Below are positions 1 through 5,138 of a stretch of 5,658 nucleotides of DNA, piece by piece. The notes under the pieces are model-generated. The model was not told the DNA's origin, did not search any database, and worked only from the letters and a program-made list of their open reading frames with translations. A program made the translations under genes and the position numbers. The stretch is from Desulfatitalea sp. GTDB taxonomy: Bacteria > Desulfobacterota > Desulfobacteria > Desulfobacterales > Desulfosarcinaceae. The stretch is from assembly GCA_013041835.1 (NCBI GenBank), contig JABDRH010000015.1, forward strand, positions 1 through 5,658, read 5' to 3'. The first letter of the stretch is position 1. Every line of letters starts with the position of its first letter.

Positions 1-9
1 CCGATCCAT

Positions 10-79
10 CTCACCCGGCTGCGTTACAAAAATACAGAATATCTCGATATTCTTTAATTTTTGTGCCTTGCCGGGTGAG
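10..79. repeat. Three-tiered 70-bp inverted repeat
   Basis: Three nested pairs of arms share one centre. The outer GC-rich arms CTCACCCGGC (10-19) and GCCGGGTGAG (70-79) match perfectly over 10 bp. The middle arms ACAAAAAT (26-33) and ATTTTTGT (57-64) match over 8 bp. The inner arms AGAATATC (36-43) and GATATTCT (46-53) match over 8 bp around a 2-nt centre. Short unpaired spacers separate the tiers. The element lies about 40 bp past the 3' end of the leftward oxidoreductase gene. It could act as a bidirectional terminator or mRNA 3' stabiliser, or be a dispersed palindromic repeat. No run of T directly follows the outer arm on either strand, so a classical intrinsic terminator is not obvious. 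A second small AT hairpin, AAAAAT (93-98) with ATTTTT (107-112), lies between this element and the gene. Confidence 0.75.
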
Positions 80-121
80 CGCCTCGACACCTAAAAATGT
101 AAATTTATTTTTGCGCGAACC

Positions 122-1123
122 CTAAGCATGTGCATGCAACGCTTCCAGAAAGGCTTGGGACCGTAAGGTCTCATGGATATCCACCAAAGGCGCACCCTTC
201 AGGGACGCCTCGATATGCCGTGCCAGCGGGTTGTTAACGATCAGTACCGGTTTGGCGGACGCGATGTCTATTTGCCTTCGCGGCTCGATCCGCCGACGCT
301 TGGGATGGGCCAATACCTGTAGGGATCCTGCCTCGAAATGGAACTGGAACAGATGGTCATCCAATTGCATACCGCGAAAGGCGCTTCCTGTGGACAGGTG
401 AATGTGGCAAGGCAGGTCAAGGGGCCACTTTTCGTCATCGTGCAGCGACAGCCGAATGTCCACCGATCGGGAATTGCCCGATACCGCTTCCACCCGGATC
501 TGCCGGTCCGCGGGCAACAGGGACCAGGGGTGCAGGGCCAGGTCGTTGATCAAATCACCTTGTTCACTTAGTTTTTCCCAGAAAAACGCAATGCCTTTGG
601 CAGATCGCATAAGGTGGCCCAGGTGACGATCGGCCAGCATTTTATTGCGTACGACCGCCATGGGCAATTCCAATCCGAAACACTCGGCCCGGGGATGCTC
701 AGCCAGGGCCATGGCCTTTTTTAAACCGGCACGTCCTTGTCCGGCGCGGCTCAAGGGTTTCTCACACAACACGGCGCAGCAGGATAGGGCTGTTTGGGCA
801 TACGCGACGTGGATATCATCGCCGATTTGCCGGTCGCGGGCCGTGATACAGACCAGATCCGGCTGATGTTTGTTAAGTGCCTGTTCAAGCTGATGGACGT
901 TGGCGATGGCCTCACCGACCACTGACGCGAAGGCAGATCCGGGTGTGTCTGCCAGTGCACGGGCCTGGGTTCGGGCCGCATTCGCATCGGTTCGGCTTAA
1001 GATCAGGGTTCCCACACGCCTTGACCCCTTTGCTGGGTTACGCGTCATCTGATCGAGAACGCTCAGATAGTTACGGCCGAACCGGCCGGCACCGACAACG
1101 AGAATGGTTTTGTGTGGGCGCAT
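122..1123 (-). CDS. Gfo/Idh/MocA-family NAD(P)-dependent oxidoreductase
   Basis: A 333-residue protein, the usual length for this family of sugar and cyclitol dehydrogenases and related imine or biliverdin-type reductases. The N-terminus carries a Rossmann dinucleotide-binding motif, VVGAGRFG (residues 9-16), after a beta strand. The family EKP motif is present as LCEKPLS, with E121, K122 and P123; its lysine is the usual catalytic or substrate-contacting residue. The C-terminal half has a GDLINDLALH segment with D194 and H198, resembling the family's GG-x-x-x-D-x-x-x-H active-site stretch. No signal peptide or membrane segment is seen, so it is likely cytoplasmic. The ATG at 1121-1123 has GAGG at 1128-1131 on the coding strand, with a rather short 4-nt spacing. 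The gene stands alone, with no co-directional neighbour close by, so its substrate cannot be inferred. The family call is firm; the substrate is unknown. Confidence 0.85.
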   Translation of the reverse strand: MRPHKTILVVGAGRFGRNYLSVLDQMTRNPAKGSRRVGTLILSRTDANAARTQARALADTPGSAFASVVGEAIANVHQLEQALNKHQPDLVCITARDRQIGDDIHVAYAQTALSCCAVLCEKPLSRAGQGRAGLKKAMALAEHPRAECFGLELPMAVVRNKMLADRHLGHLMRSAKGIAFFWEKLSEQGDLINDLALHPWSLLPADRQIRVEAVSGNSRSVDIRLSLHDDEKWPLDLPCHIHLSTGSAFRGMQLDDHLFQFHFEAGSLQVLAHPKRRRIEPRRQIDIASAKPVLIVNNPLARHIEASLKGAPLVDIHETLRSQAFLEALHAHA

Positions 1124-1244
1124 AAGACCTCGGTGGGTTCATTATTGAAGTGGTGAGGGCTTGTGGGTTGACAGCGTGGACGTTGCCGCCCGCCGTGGCG
1201 CCGATTACCGCTATTTTCTGGGCTCGGCGCAATAGCGCAGTTGG

Positions 1245-1275
1245 CCCTGCCAGCATGGGCTGGCAGGGTTCGTTT
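1245..1275 (+). terminator. Rho-independent terminator-like hairpin
   Basis: A perfect 10-bp stem, CCCTGCCAGC (1245-1254) with GCTGGCAGGG (1259-1268), closes a 4-nt ATGG loop. It is followed on the + strand by the T-rich TTCGTTT (1269-1275). The minus-strand flank is not U-rich, so if this is a terminator it stops rightward transcription. No rightward gene ends just before it. It also lies about 120 bp upstream of the leftward oxidoreductase start, so it could instead be a structured leader element of that gene. Confidence 0.5.
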
Positions 1276-1317
1276 CCCACAGATCGCGATAAAAGGCAAT
1301 ATCCTGGTTTGAATACA

Positions 1318-1346
1318 TTGACATGGTCGGTGAGCAATACTATACG
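1318..1346 (+). promoter_or_regulatory. Sigma70-type promoter candidate
   Basis: A consensus -35 box, TTGACA (1318-1323), is followed by a 17-nt spacer and a -10 box, TATACG (1341-1346). Initiation is predicted near 1353. A small dyad, CTATA (1340-1344) with TATAG (1349-1353), overlaps the -10 box and could be an operator. The predicted start lies about 12 nt before the ATG of the first small ORF at 1365, giving a very short leader. Confidence 0.5.
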
Positions 1347-1364
1347 CATATAGGTTAACATTTA

Positions 1365-1565
1365 ATGGGTGTGGCGGTATTCAACGCCGACCTCATTTTT
1401 TTACAGATGGATTCGCGTACATTTCGTTTTGAGCCCATGGCACCGGCATGCGATTGCGAACGCACCACAATTCAGTATTATTATCCCAAAAAGGTCTTTA
1501 TTATAATAGAATTCTTGCATAAACTTGTCACTTTGGCTGAGCGCTATGCGTATGCCAAATTATGA
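1365..1565 (+). CDS. Small hypothetical protein (66 aa)
   Basis: An unrecognised 66-residue ORF. Codon choice looks compatible with coding, and its TGA overlaps the ATG of the next ORF as ATGA (1562-1565), an arrangement typical of translational coupling. A near-consensus promoter ends about 20 bp upstream. The protein has a mixed N-terminal half with two cysteines close together (CDC near residues 29-31), then a hydrophobic stretch, VFIIIEFL, that is too short to be a clear membrane helix. No family motif is visible. The ribosome binding site is weak: only an AGG about 10 nt before the ATG. The region could be non-coding, with the promoter serving a small RNA. Confidence that this is a real gene is modest. 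Confidence 0.3.
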   Translation: MGVAVFNADLIFLQMDSRTFRFEPMAPACDCERTTIQYYYPKKVFIIIEFLHKLVTLAERYAYAKL

Positions 1566-1771
1566 ACAAAGCGGTAATCTCTTTAATGATGGAGATGGAT
1601 TTACTTGATAAAAAAGAAAGTGCATTTTTTGGAAAAAACACGCTATGTGACCGTGATCTTCGTGAAGCAAAAGCCTATTTGAAGAAGGAGATCACCCGTC
1701 GACCCAAAAAAATTATATGTCGCATAGAGCCAAAAGCTTTTCCGAAGGCAAAGGGTCTCGGCATAAAATAA
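1562..1771 (+). CDS. Small basic hypothetical protein (69 aa)
   Basis: An unrecognised 69-residue, lysine- and arginine-rich ORF. Its ATG overlaps the stop of the preceding small ORF (ATGA). The sequence reads like a short acidic-to-neutral helical start (MMEMDLLDKKE), then a charged helix (LREAKAYLKKEITRRPKK) and a basic tail ending in KAKGLGIK. The codon pattern looks natural. No Shine-Dalgarno sequence precedes the ATG, so expression would depend on coupling to the upstream ORF. Other in-frame ATGs at 1586, 1589 and 1595 are possible starts. The basic charge suggests possible nucleic-acid binding, but no motif supports a function. The paired small ORFs resemble the layout of toxin-antitoxin modules; that is only an analogy. 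Confidence 0.38.
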   Translation: MNKAVISLMMEMDLLDKKESAFFGKNTLCDRDLREAKAYLKKEITRRPKKIICRIEPKAFPKAKGLGIK

Positions 1772-1793
1772 TTAAACCCGATTATCACGGATT

Positions 1794-1813
1794 TTGGGGA
1801 GGGCTGCCCCCAA
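1794..1813. terminator. Weak hairpin after the small ORFs
   Basis: A 6-bp stem, TTGGGG (1794-1799) with CCCCAA (1808-1813), encloses an 8-nt loop. It lies 22 bp after the second small ORF and 27 bp beyond the end of the leftward PhoD-like remnant. Neither side has a proper T tract (TTCTGTT follows on the + strand), so terminator activity in either direction is uncertain. Confidence 0.25.
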
Positions 1814-1840
1814 TTCTGTTGACTTCAAAAATGCTGTGCG

Positions 1841-2164
1841 TCACTTGCTCAGTAGCATATATTCACTGTTCGGCCGGCCGGATAACGTGTCAGTATCCCC
1901 GCCGTGACTGAATGTCGCCGTGCAATCAGCCACAAACCGCCAATAATACTGCTTCCATGGCGCGGCATGCCCGATTTCGATTTTAGTTGAAAAGGCGCTA
2001 TGATGCACATTCATAGTGAAATCCGCGCCGCCGGGCGTATCGATGAAATGCATCCCATCGTCCTTGTCCTGGCAACCGGATATGCCCGCTAAGGTTTGCC
2101 TCCTTGATATCTTGCGCCGGAATTCAGGTTGTGCAGGCAGTTCTTGAAAATGAATATCATTCAT
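1841..2164 (-). pseudogene. Remnant of Tat-exported PhoD-like phosphatase
   Basis: A 107-residue ORF, apparently the collapsed start of an exported PhoD-type alkaline phosphatase or phosphodiesterase. The N-terminus is hydrophilic and leads to FRRKISRRQTLAGISGC, a good twin-arginine (Tat) n-region. The hydrophobic core is missing or reduced to about six residues before an acidic stretch (QDKDDG). Further on, FSTKIEIGHAAPWKQYYWRF aligns without gaps, from memory, to the final strands of the PhoD N-terminal beta domain (pattern F-T-V-K-V-D-V, then PG, then YYYRF). The following GGDTDTL resembles the GRTRTL that closes that domain. The metallophosphatase domain, normally several hundred residues, is absent; the frame stops at 1841. 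The ATG at 2162-2164 lies inside the Fur-box-like palindrome and has no ribosome binding site. An alternative start is the ATG at 2051-2053, preceded by AAGGA at 7 nt, giving 70 residues. Internal deletion plus 3' truncation is inferred. Confidence 0.42.
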
Positions 2165-2170
2165 TTTCAA
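2144..2170. promoter_or_regulatory. Fur-box-like perfect palindrome
   Basis: Perfect 12-bp arms, TTGAAAATGAAT (2144-2155) and ATTCATTTTCAA (2159-2170), flank a 3-nt centre, ATC. Aligned by hand to the classical 19-bp Fur consensus, bases 2146-2164 match at 13 of 19 positions, including the ATCATT core. The size, A+T content and symmetry fit ferric-uptake-regulator binding, although related regulators of that superfamily cannot be excluded. It overlaps the 5' end of the leftward PhoD-like remnant. A leftward TTGACA lies at 2191-2196, but no good -10 box sits at 17 nt (TAATTG). If real, the site would place leftward transcription under iron control. Confidence 0.55.
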
Positions 2171-2517
2171 TTAATAGTGTTTCAAATTCGTGTCAAGTCT
2201 CAATCTGCAATTCATTGCCATGGTGCGCTGTGATGTCCACGGGCTTTTTATATATTGTTGATTCTATAGCTTATATCTGTGTGTTTCACGATTTTGCGAA
2301 CACTGTGATCATACTTTGTTTGCCGCGCTTTTGCCTGTAATATCGCAAGATAACGGCTGCCTTCCGTCTTGAATTGACTCTCTTGTCAGACTGAGGTATT
2401 AATTTAAACGATAGCCTTCGGACATCCGTCGGCGAGATGAGAAATTTGAATGCCGCTCGGACCATATGGCTTCAGATACGACAGCGTCCATAATACCCAA
2501 GCATTGATGGGACCCGT
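2171..2517. other. Non-coding A+T-rich intergenic stretch
   Basis: About 350 bp between the Fur-box-like palindrome and the TetR-type regulator. No convincing ORF is present on either strand. It contains a leftward TTGACA (2191-2196), a rightward promoter candidate (2374-2402), a CGGACATCCG dyad in the leader near 2426, the 8-bp palindrome CCATATGG near 2463, and a distant 7-bp inverted pair, GGTATTA (2395-2401) with TAATACC (2491-2497). The pair brackets the leader and could be coincidental or part of an autoregulatory operator. Confidence 0.45.
2374..2402 (+). promoter_or_regulatory. Promoter candidate for the double TetR gene
   Basis: TTGACT (2374-2379), a 17-nt spacer and TATTAA (2397-2402) form a good sigma70-type promoter, with initiation predicted near 2409. 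This gives a leader of about 110 nt before the regulator's ATG at 2518. It is the best rightward promoter match in this intergenic region. Confidence 0.45.
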
Positions 2518-3708
2518 ATGAACGATACCAAAAAAAGGATTCTTGAAGCGGCAGAGGAGCTGCTTTCCAAAAAAGGTGCGTCGGATACCACCATCGCCGA
2601 AATTGCCAGGAAAGCCAATGTCGTGGATTCTCATGCGTACCAATATTTCAAAGGCAAAAAGGGGCTGGTATTCGGCGTCGCCGAGGAGCGATTGAAGGCC
2701 TCGGTGGCTTTGCTCAAAGAGCAGTTGCAGGGGATCTTGGACCCAAAATCACGTCTTGGCAAGTTTATCTGGCACGGCTTGCACTACAATGACAGCCATC
2801 GGGATTATGTCCGGAACCTGATGTTTGACTATCGGTCCAATGTGGATTTTTATAAAACGCCCGCATATGGGTTGGTTCGTGAGCATGCGAAAGTGTGTGG
2901 CGATATCCTCAAACAAGGCATCACCGCGGGCGTTTTTCATGATCAAATTGATTATCGACTCGTTCGCGAAATCATCTACGGCACGCTTGACTCAGAAGCC
3001 ATCTCTTGTGTCCTTGTTGGAGAAATCAGCAATACCGCCGATGACTGGCACGATATCCTGACCATATTGTTGGATATGATCAGTACTCCCAAAAGAGAAA
3101 GGGAAGCTGATAAAAAGCTGAGCCTTATTGAAACCGCCGAGCGCGTGTTTGCCAAATATGGTTTTGACAAATCCACCATTTCTCAAATCGCCAAACATGC
3201 CGGTGTGGCCGAGGGCACCATTTACGACTATTTTAAAAACAAGGATGACCTCCTCTTTTCCATCTCCGACCACCGTTTGGGAGAGCTGAACCGGTCTTTG
3301 ACCGAATCATTCGAAATCACGACGCCAGTGCGCAAATTGCGTCGTTTCTTACGACTGCACTTTTCGATGTTCACCAAAAACAGAGATTTTTTAAAGGTGT
3401 ATGTCGTGGACAGTTTGCTGAACCGCAAATTTTACAGTTCAAATGCATTTGCCCTGTCTAATAATTATCAAAACTACCTGGTTGACATCCTGGAAGAGGG
3501 CAAGTCTCAAGGTATTTTTAGAGAAAAACTCAACACGAGGGTCTACAGAAACATGTTTTTCGGAACCTTTATCCATTTGGCCTTAAGATGGTTGTTTTTT
3601 GAAGACAAGCCTTTTGACAAGATGCGGGAAGTGGACGCCATCATAGACCTGTTCGCGGAGGCCGCGGTCGCCCCACTAGGGGCTGATGCGCAAGCGCAGG
3701 TCGAATAA
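2518..3708 (+). CDS. Tandem double TetR-family transcriptional regulator
   Basis: A 396-residue protein, about twice the usual 190-220 of TetR regulators, made of two complete units. Unit 1 (about 1-190) has an HTH region at residues 5-52, with TTIAEIARKA and the atypical recognition helix NVVDSHAYQYFKGKKGL. Unit 2 (about 198-396) has a canonical HTH at residues 201-247, with STISQIAKHAGVAEGTIYDY. Each is followed by an all-helical effector domain, and the halves share parallel patterns: DILKQGITAGVFHDQIDYRL (129-148) matches DILEEGKSQGIF in the second. A polar linker (TPKREREADKK, 190-200) joins them. An in-frame TAA at 2491-2493 limits the start; the ATG at 2518 has only a weak GATGGGA before it. 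The reading frame is intact across the join, so this is not two genes run together by error in the frame. It likely binds DNA in the cytoplasm as a local repressor; its ligand is unknown. The downstream alcohol dehydrogenase is a candidate target. Confidence 0.9.
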   Translation: MNDTKKRILEAAEELLSKKGASDTTIAEIARKANVVDSHAYQYFKGKKGLVFGVAEERLKASVALLKEQLQGILDPKSRLGKFIWHGLHYNDSHRDYVRNLMFDYRSNVDFYKTPAYGLVREHAKVCGDILKQGITAGVFHDQIDYRLVREIIYGTLDSEAISCVLVGEISNTADDWHDILTILLDMISTPKREREADKKLSLIETAERVFAKYGFDKSTISQIAKHAGVAEGTIYDYFKNKDDLLFSISDHRLGELNRSLTESFEITTPVRKLRRFLRLHFSMFTKNRDFLKVYVVDSLLNRKFYSSNAFALSNNYQNYLVDILEEGKSQGIFREKLNTRVYRNMFFGTFIHLALRWLFFEDKPFDKMREVDAIIDLFAEAAVAPLGADAQAQVE

Positions 3709-3767
3709 GGGCGCAGGAAAAAAATATTTCTCCAATCTTGCTTGTCTTTGAGTTAAGTCTGCGGCGT

Positions 3768-3809
3768 TACATCCACCGGCACATATCCTGATATGCACCG
3801 GCGGATGTA
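3768..3809. repeat. Long imperfect dyad between regulator and dehydrogenase genes
   Basis: Two 19-nt arms (3768-3786 and 3791-3809) pair at 16 of 19 positions around a 4-nt centre, CCTG. Conserved blocks are TACATCC/GGATGTA, CCGG/CCGG and CATAT/ATATG. It starts 59 bp after the regulator stop. The trailing bases (CCTTGCAGG) are not T-rich, so it is a poor intrinsic terminator for the regulator. The two-fold symmetry and place upstream of the alcohol dehydrogenase also suit an operator, possibly for the tandem TetR protein. Both roles are inference. Confidence 0.6.
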
Positions 3810-3907
3810 CCTTGCAGGCGAACCCAAATCCAGCGCAACCTTGGGGCATTATTTATTTCCTGCGCCCTAATCCCCGAAACAGATGGCCGACCGTTGGCAT
3901 CGAACCC

Positions 3908-3913
3908 AGGAGG
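3908..3913 (+). promoter_or_regulatory. Strong ribosome binding site deciding the dehydrogenase start
   Basis: AGGAGG lies 7 nt before the ATG at 3921, the optimal spacing. The same frame is open further upstream, with a TTG at 3894 and an ATG at 3915. The ATG at 3915 would be only 1 nt from this site, and the TTG precedes it altogether. The site therefore selects 3921. Confidence 0.8.
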
Positions 3914-3920
3914 TATGCCC

Positions 3921-5135
3921 ATGTTATGGACCGTGACAAAGGCTTTGTTAAGAGTAAAACAGCGTTTTATGGGCTTGATCTTCAGGATGATCAACCCACC
4001 GGTTCCGAAATTGATTTCTGGCGCGGGATCCATCAAAAAGCTTCCGGAGGAGATAAAAAAGGAGGGGCTTTCCCATATTCTCATCGTCACCGACAACGTG
4101 CTGGTAAGGCTGGGGATGCTCGATGGCCTGTTCGCGGCACTTGAAAAGAGCGCTATCGCGTATACTCTCTTCGATGGCGTCGAGCAAAACCCCACCATCG
4201 AAAATATGGAAGCAGGCTTGAAAGCATATCTTGATCATGGCTGCGACGGCATCGTGGCGTTTGGCGGAGGATCTCCAATGGATTGCGCCAAAGTCATCGG
4301 CGCCCTCAAATCCCACCCCAACCAATCGGTTCATTCGTTTCGGGGTTATTTTAAAATCAAAAACGAATTGCCGCCGCTTTTCGCGGTGCCCACTACAGCG
4401 GGAACCGGATCAGAGGTGACAGTGGCGGCGGTTGTGAAAGATGCAAAAAATCATGAAAAATTCGGCATTGGCGATAAGCGCCTGGTACCCAAATGGGCGA
4501 TTCTTGACCCGGATTTAACCGTAAGCCTGCCGCCGCATATTACCGCCGCAACCGGAATGGATGCCCTGACCCATGCGGTGGAATCGTATATCAGTCGCAT
4601 TTCCTTCGCCATTGCCGACGAATATGCGGAAAAAGCCGTCCGCCTCATCCTTGCCAATTTGGAAAACGCATATGACAATGGATCTGATATTCAAGCCCGT
4701 AACAACATGCTGCTGGCCTCTTACTACGCCGGCTTGGCGTTCACGCGGACCATGGTTGGGTATGTGCATGCGATCGCTCATAATCTGGGCGGGCTTTATG
4801 GCATCCCGCATGGATTGGCCAATGCAACGATTTTGCCTTACATCCTGGACTATTCCCGCAAGGATGCACAAACACGATTGGCCCGACTCGCCGTGGTCGC
4901 AAACATCGGCGAAAAAGACAGCTCGGATGAGACGTTGTCCACAATGTTCATTGATCGCATACGACAGATGAACACCAAAATGGGAATCCCTTCCGGGTTC
5001 AAGGAAATTCGGGAGGAAGATATCCCCTTGATCGTTAAAAGAACGATGGCTGAAGCCGCATTTGCCTATGCGCCGCCGACCCTGATGAGCGCAAGCCAGT
5101 GTGATGGTATGATCAGGAAACTCATCCCCGGATAG
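3921..5135 (+). CDS. Iron-containing (group III) alcohol dehydrogenase
   Basis: A 404-residue cytoplasmic enzyme that interconverts alcohols and aldehydes or ketones with NAD(P)H. The N-terminal dinucleotide domain has the family GGGSPMD motif (residues 115-121), and PTTAGTGSE (157-165) follows. The metal-binding C-terminal helical domain retains all four ligands of the family: D214 and H218 in GMDALTHAVE, H283 in VHAIAH, and H297 in IPHGLANA. H287 matches the additional conserved active-site histidine. By comparison with lactaldehyde reductase FucO, these bind a divalent metal, usually iron. The first 25 or so residues form a basic, amphipathic-looking extension (ALLRVKQRFMGLIFRMI) before the normal start of the fold. 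It could associate with a membrane or partner; this is speculative. The gene follows the double TetR regulator in the same direction and converges on an AOR gene, suggesting aldehyde metabolism. The true substrate cannot be assigned; the family is certain. Confidence 0.92.
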   Translation: MLWTVTKALLRVKQRFMGLIFRMINPPVPKLISGAGSIKKLPEEIKKEGLSHILIVTDNVLVRLGMLDGLFAALEKSAIAYTLFDGVEQNPTIENMEAGLKAYLDHGCDGIVAFGGGSPMDCAKVIGALKSHPNQSVHSFRGYFKIKNELPPLFAVPTTAGTGSEVTVAAVVKDAKNHEKFGIGDKRLVPKWAILDPDLTVSLPPHITAATGMDALTHAVESYISRISFAIADEYAEKAVRLILANLENAYDNGSDIQARNNMLLASYYAGLAFTRTMVGYVHAIAHNLGGLYGIPHGLANATILPYILDYSRKDAQTRLARLAVVANIGEKDSSDETLSTMFIDRIRQMNTKMGIPSGFKEIREEDIPLIVKRTMAEAAFAYAPPTLMSASQCDGMIRKLIPG

Positions 5136-5138
5136 GGA

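Noticed and set aside
1..121. The palindrome at 10-79 considered as an integron attC site.
   Set aside because: The expected core sites (GTTRRRY and its complement) are not present at the arm ends, and no integrase or cassette structure is visible.
1168..1173. A perfect TTGACA on the + strand.
   Set aside because: The stretch 17 nt downstream is GC-rich (CGCCGT) and cannot serve as a -10 box.
1071..1361. A leftward frame containing KIAVIGATAGG, resembling the start of a Rossmann-fold protein, just upstream of the oxidoreductase.
   Set aside because: The resemblance covers about 11 residues only; the frame then runs out of phase into the real gene and has no supporting start or domain continuation. 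A decayed gene fragment is possible but cannot be supported.
1502..1507. A perfect TATAAT on the + strand.
   Set aside because: No -35-like hexamer lies 16-18 nt upstream and the site falls inside the first small ORF in A+T-rich sequence, so chance is likely.
2099..2105. AAGGAGG on the minus strand, at first taken as a strong Shine-Dalgarno sequence.
   Set aside because: No start codon follows at a suitable distance (TTA is there), and the two AGG codons are in frame as the twin arginines of the Tat motif, which explains the sequence.
2104..2340. A 78-codon rightward ORF across the Fur-box-like palindrome.
   Set aside because: It has no ribosome binding site or recognisable domain, is rich in cysteine and hydrophobic residues as expected for a random A+T-rich frame, and overlaps regulatory DNA.
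3767..4198. A 143-codon leftward ORF antisense to the alcohol dehydrogenase start.
   Set aside because: It lies opposite a gene with all family motifs and a strong ribosome binding site, and shows no recognisable domain.
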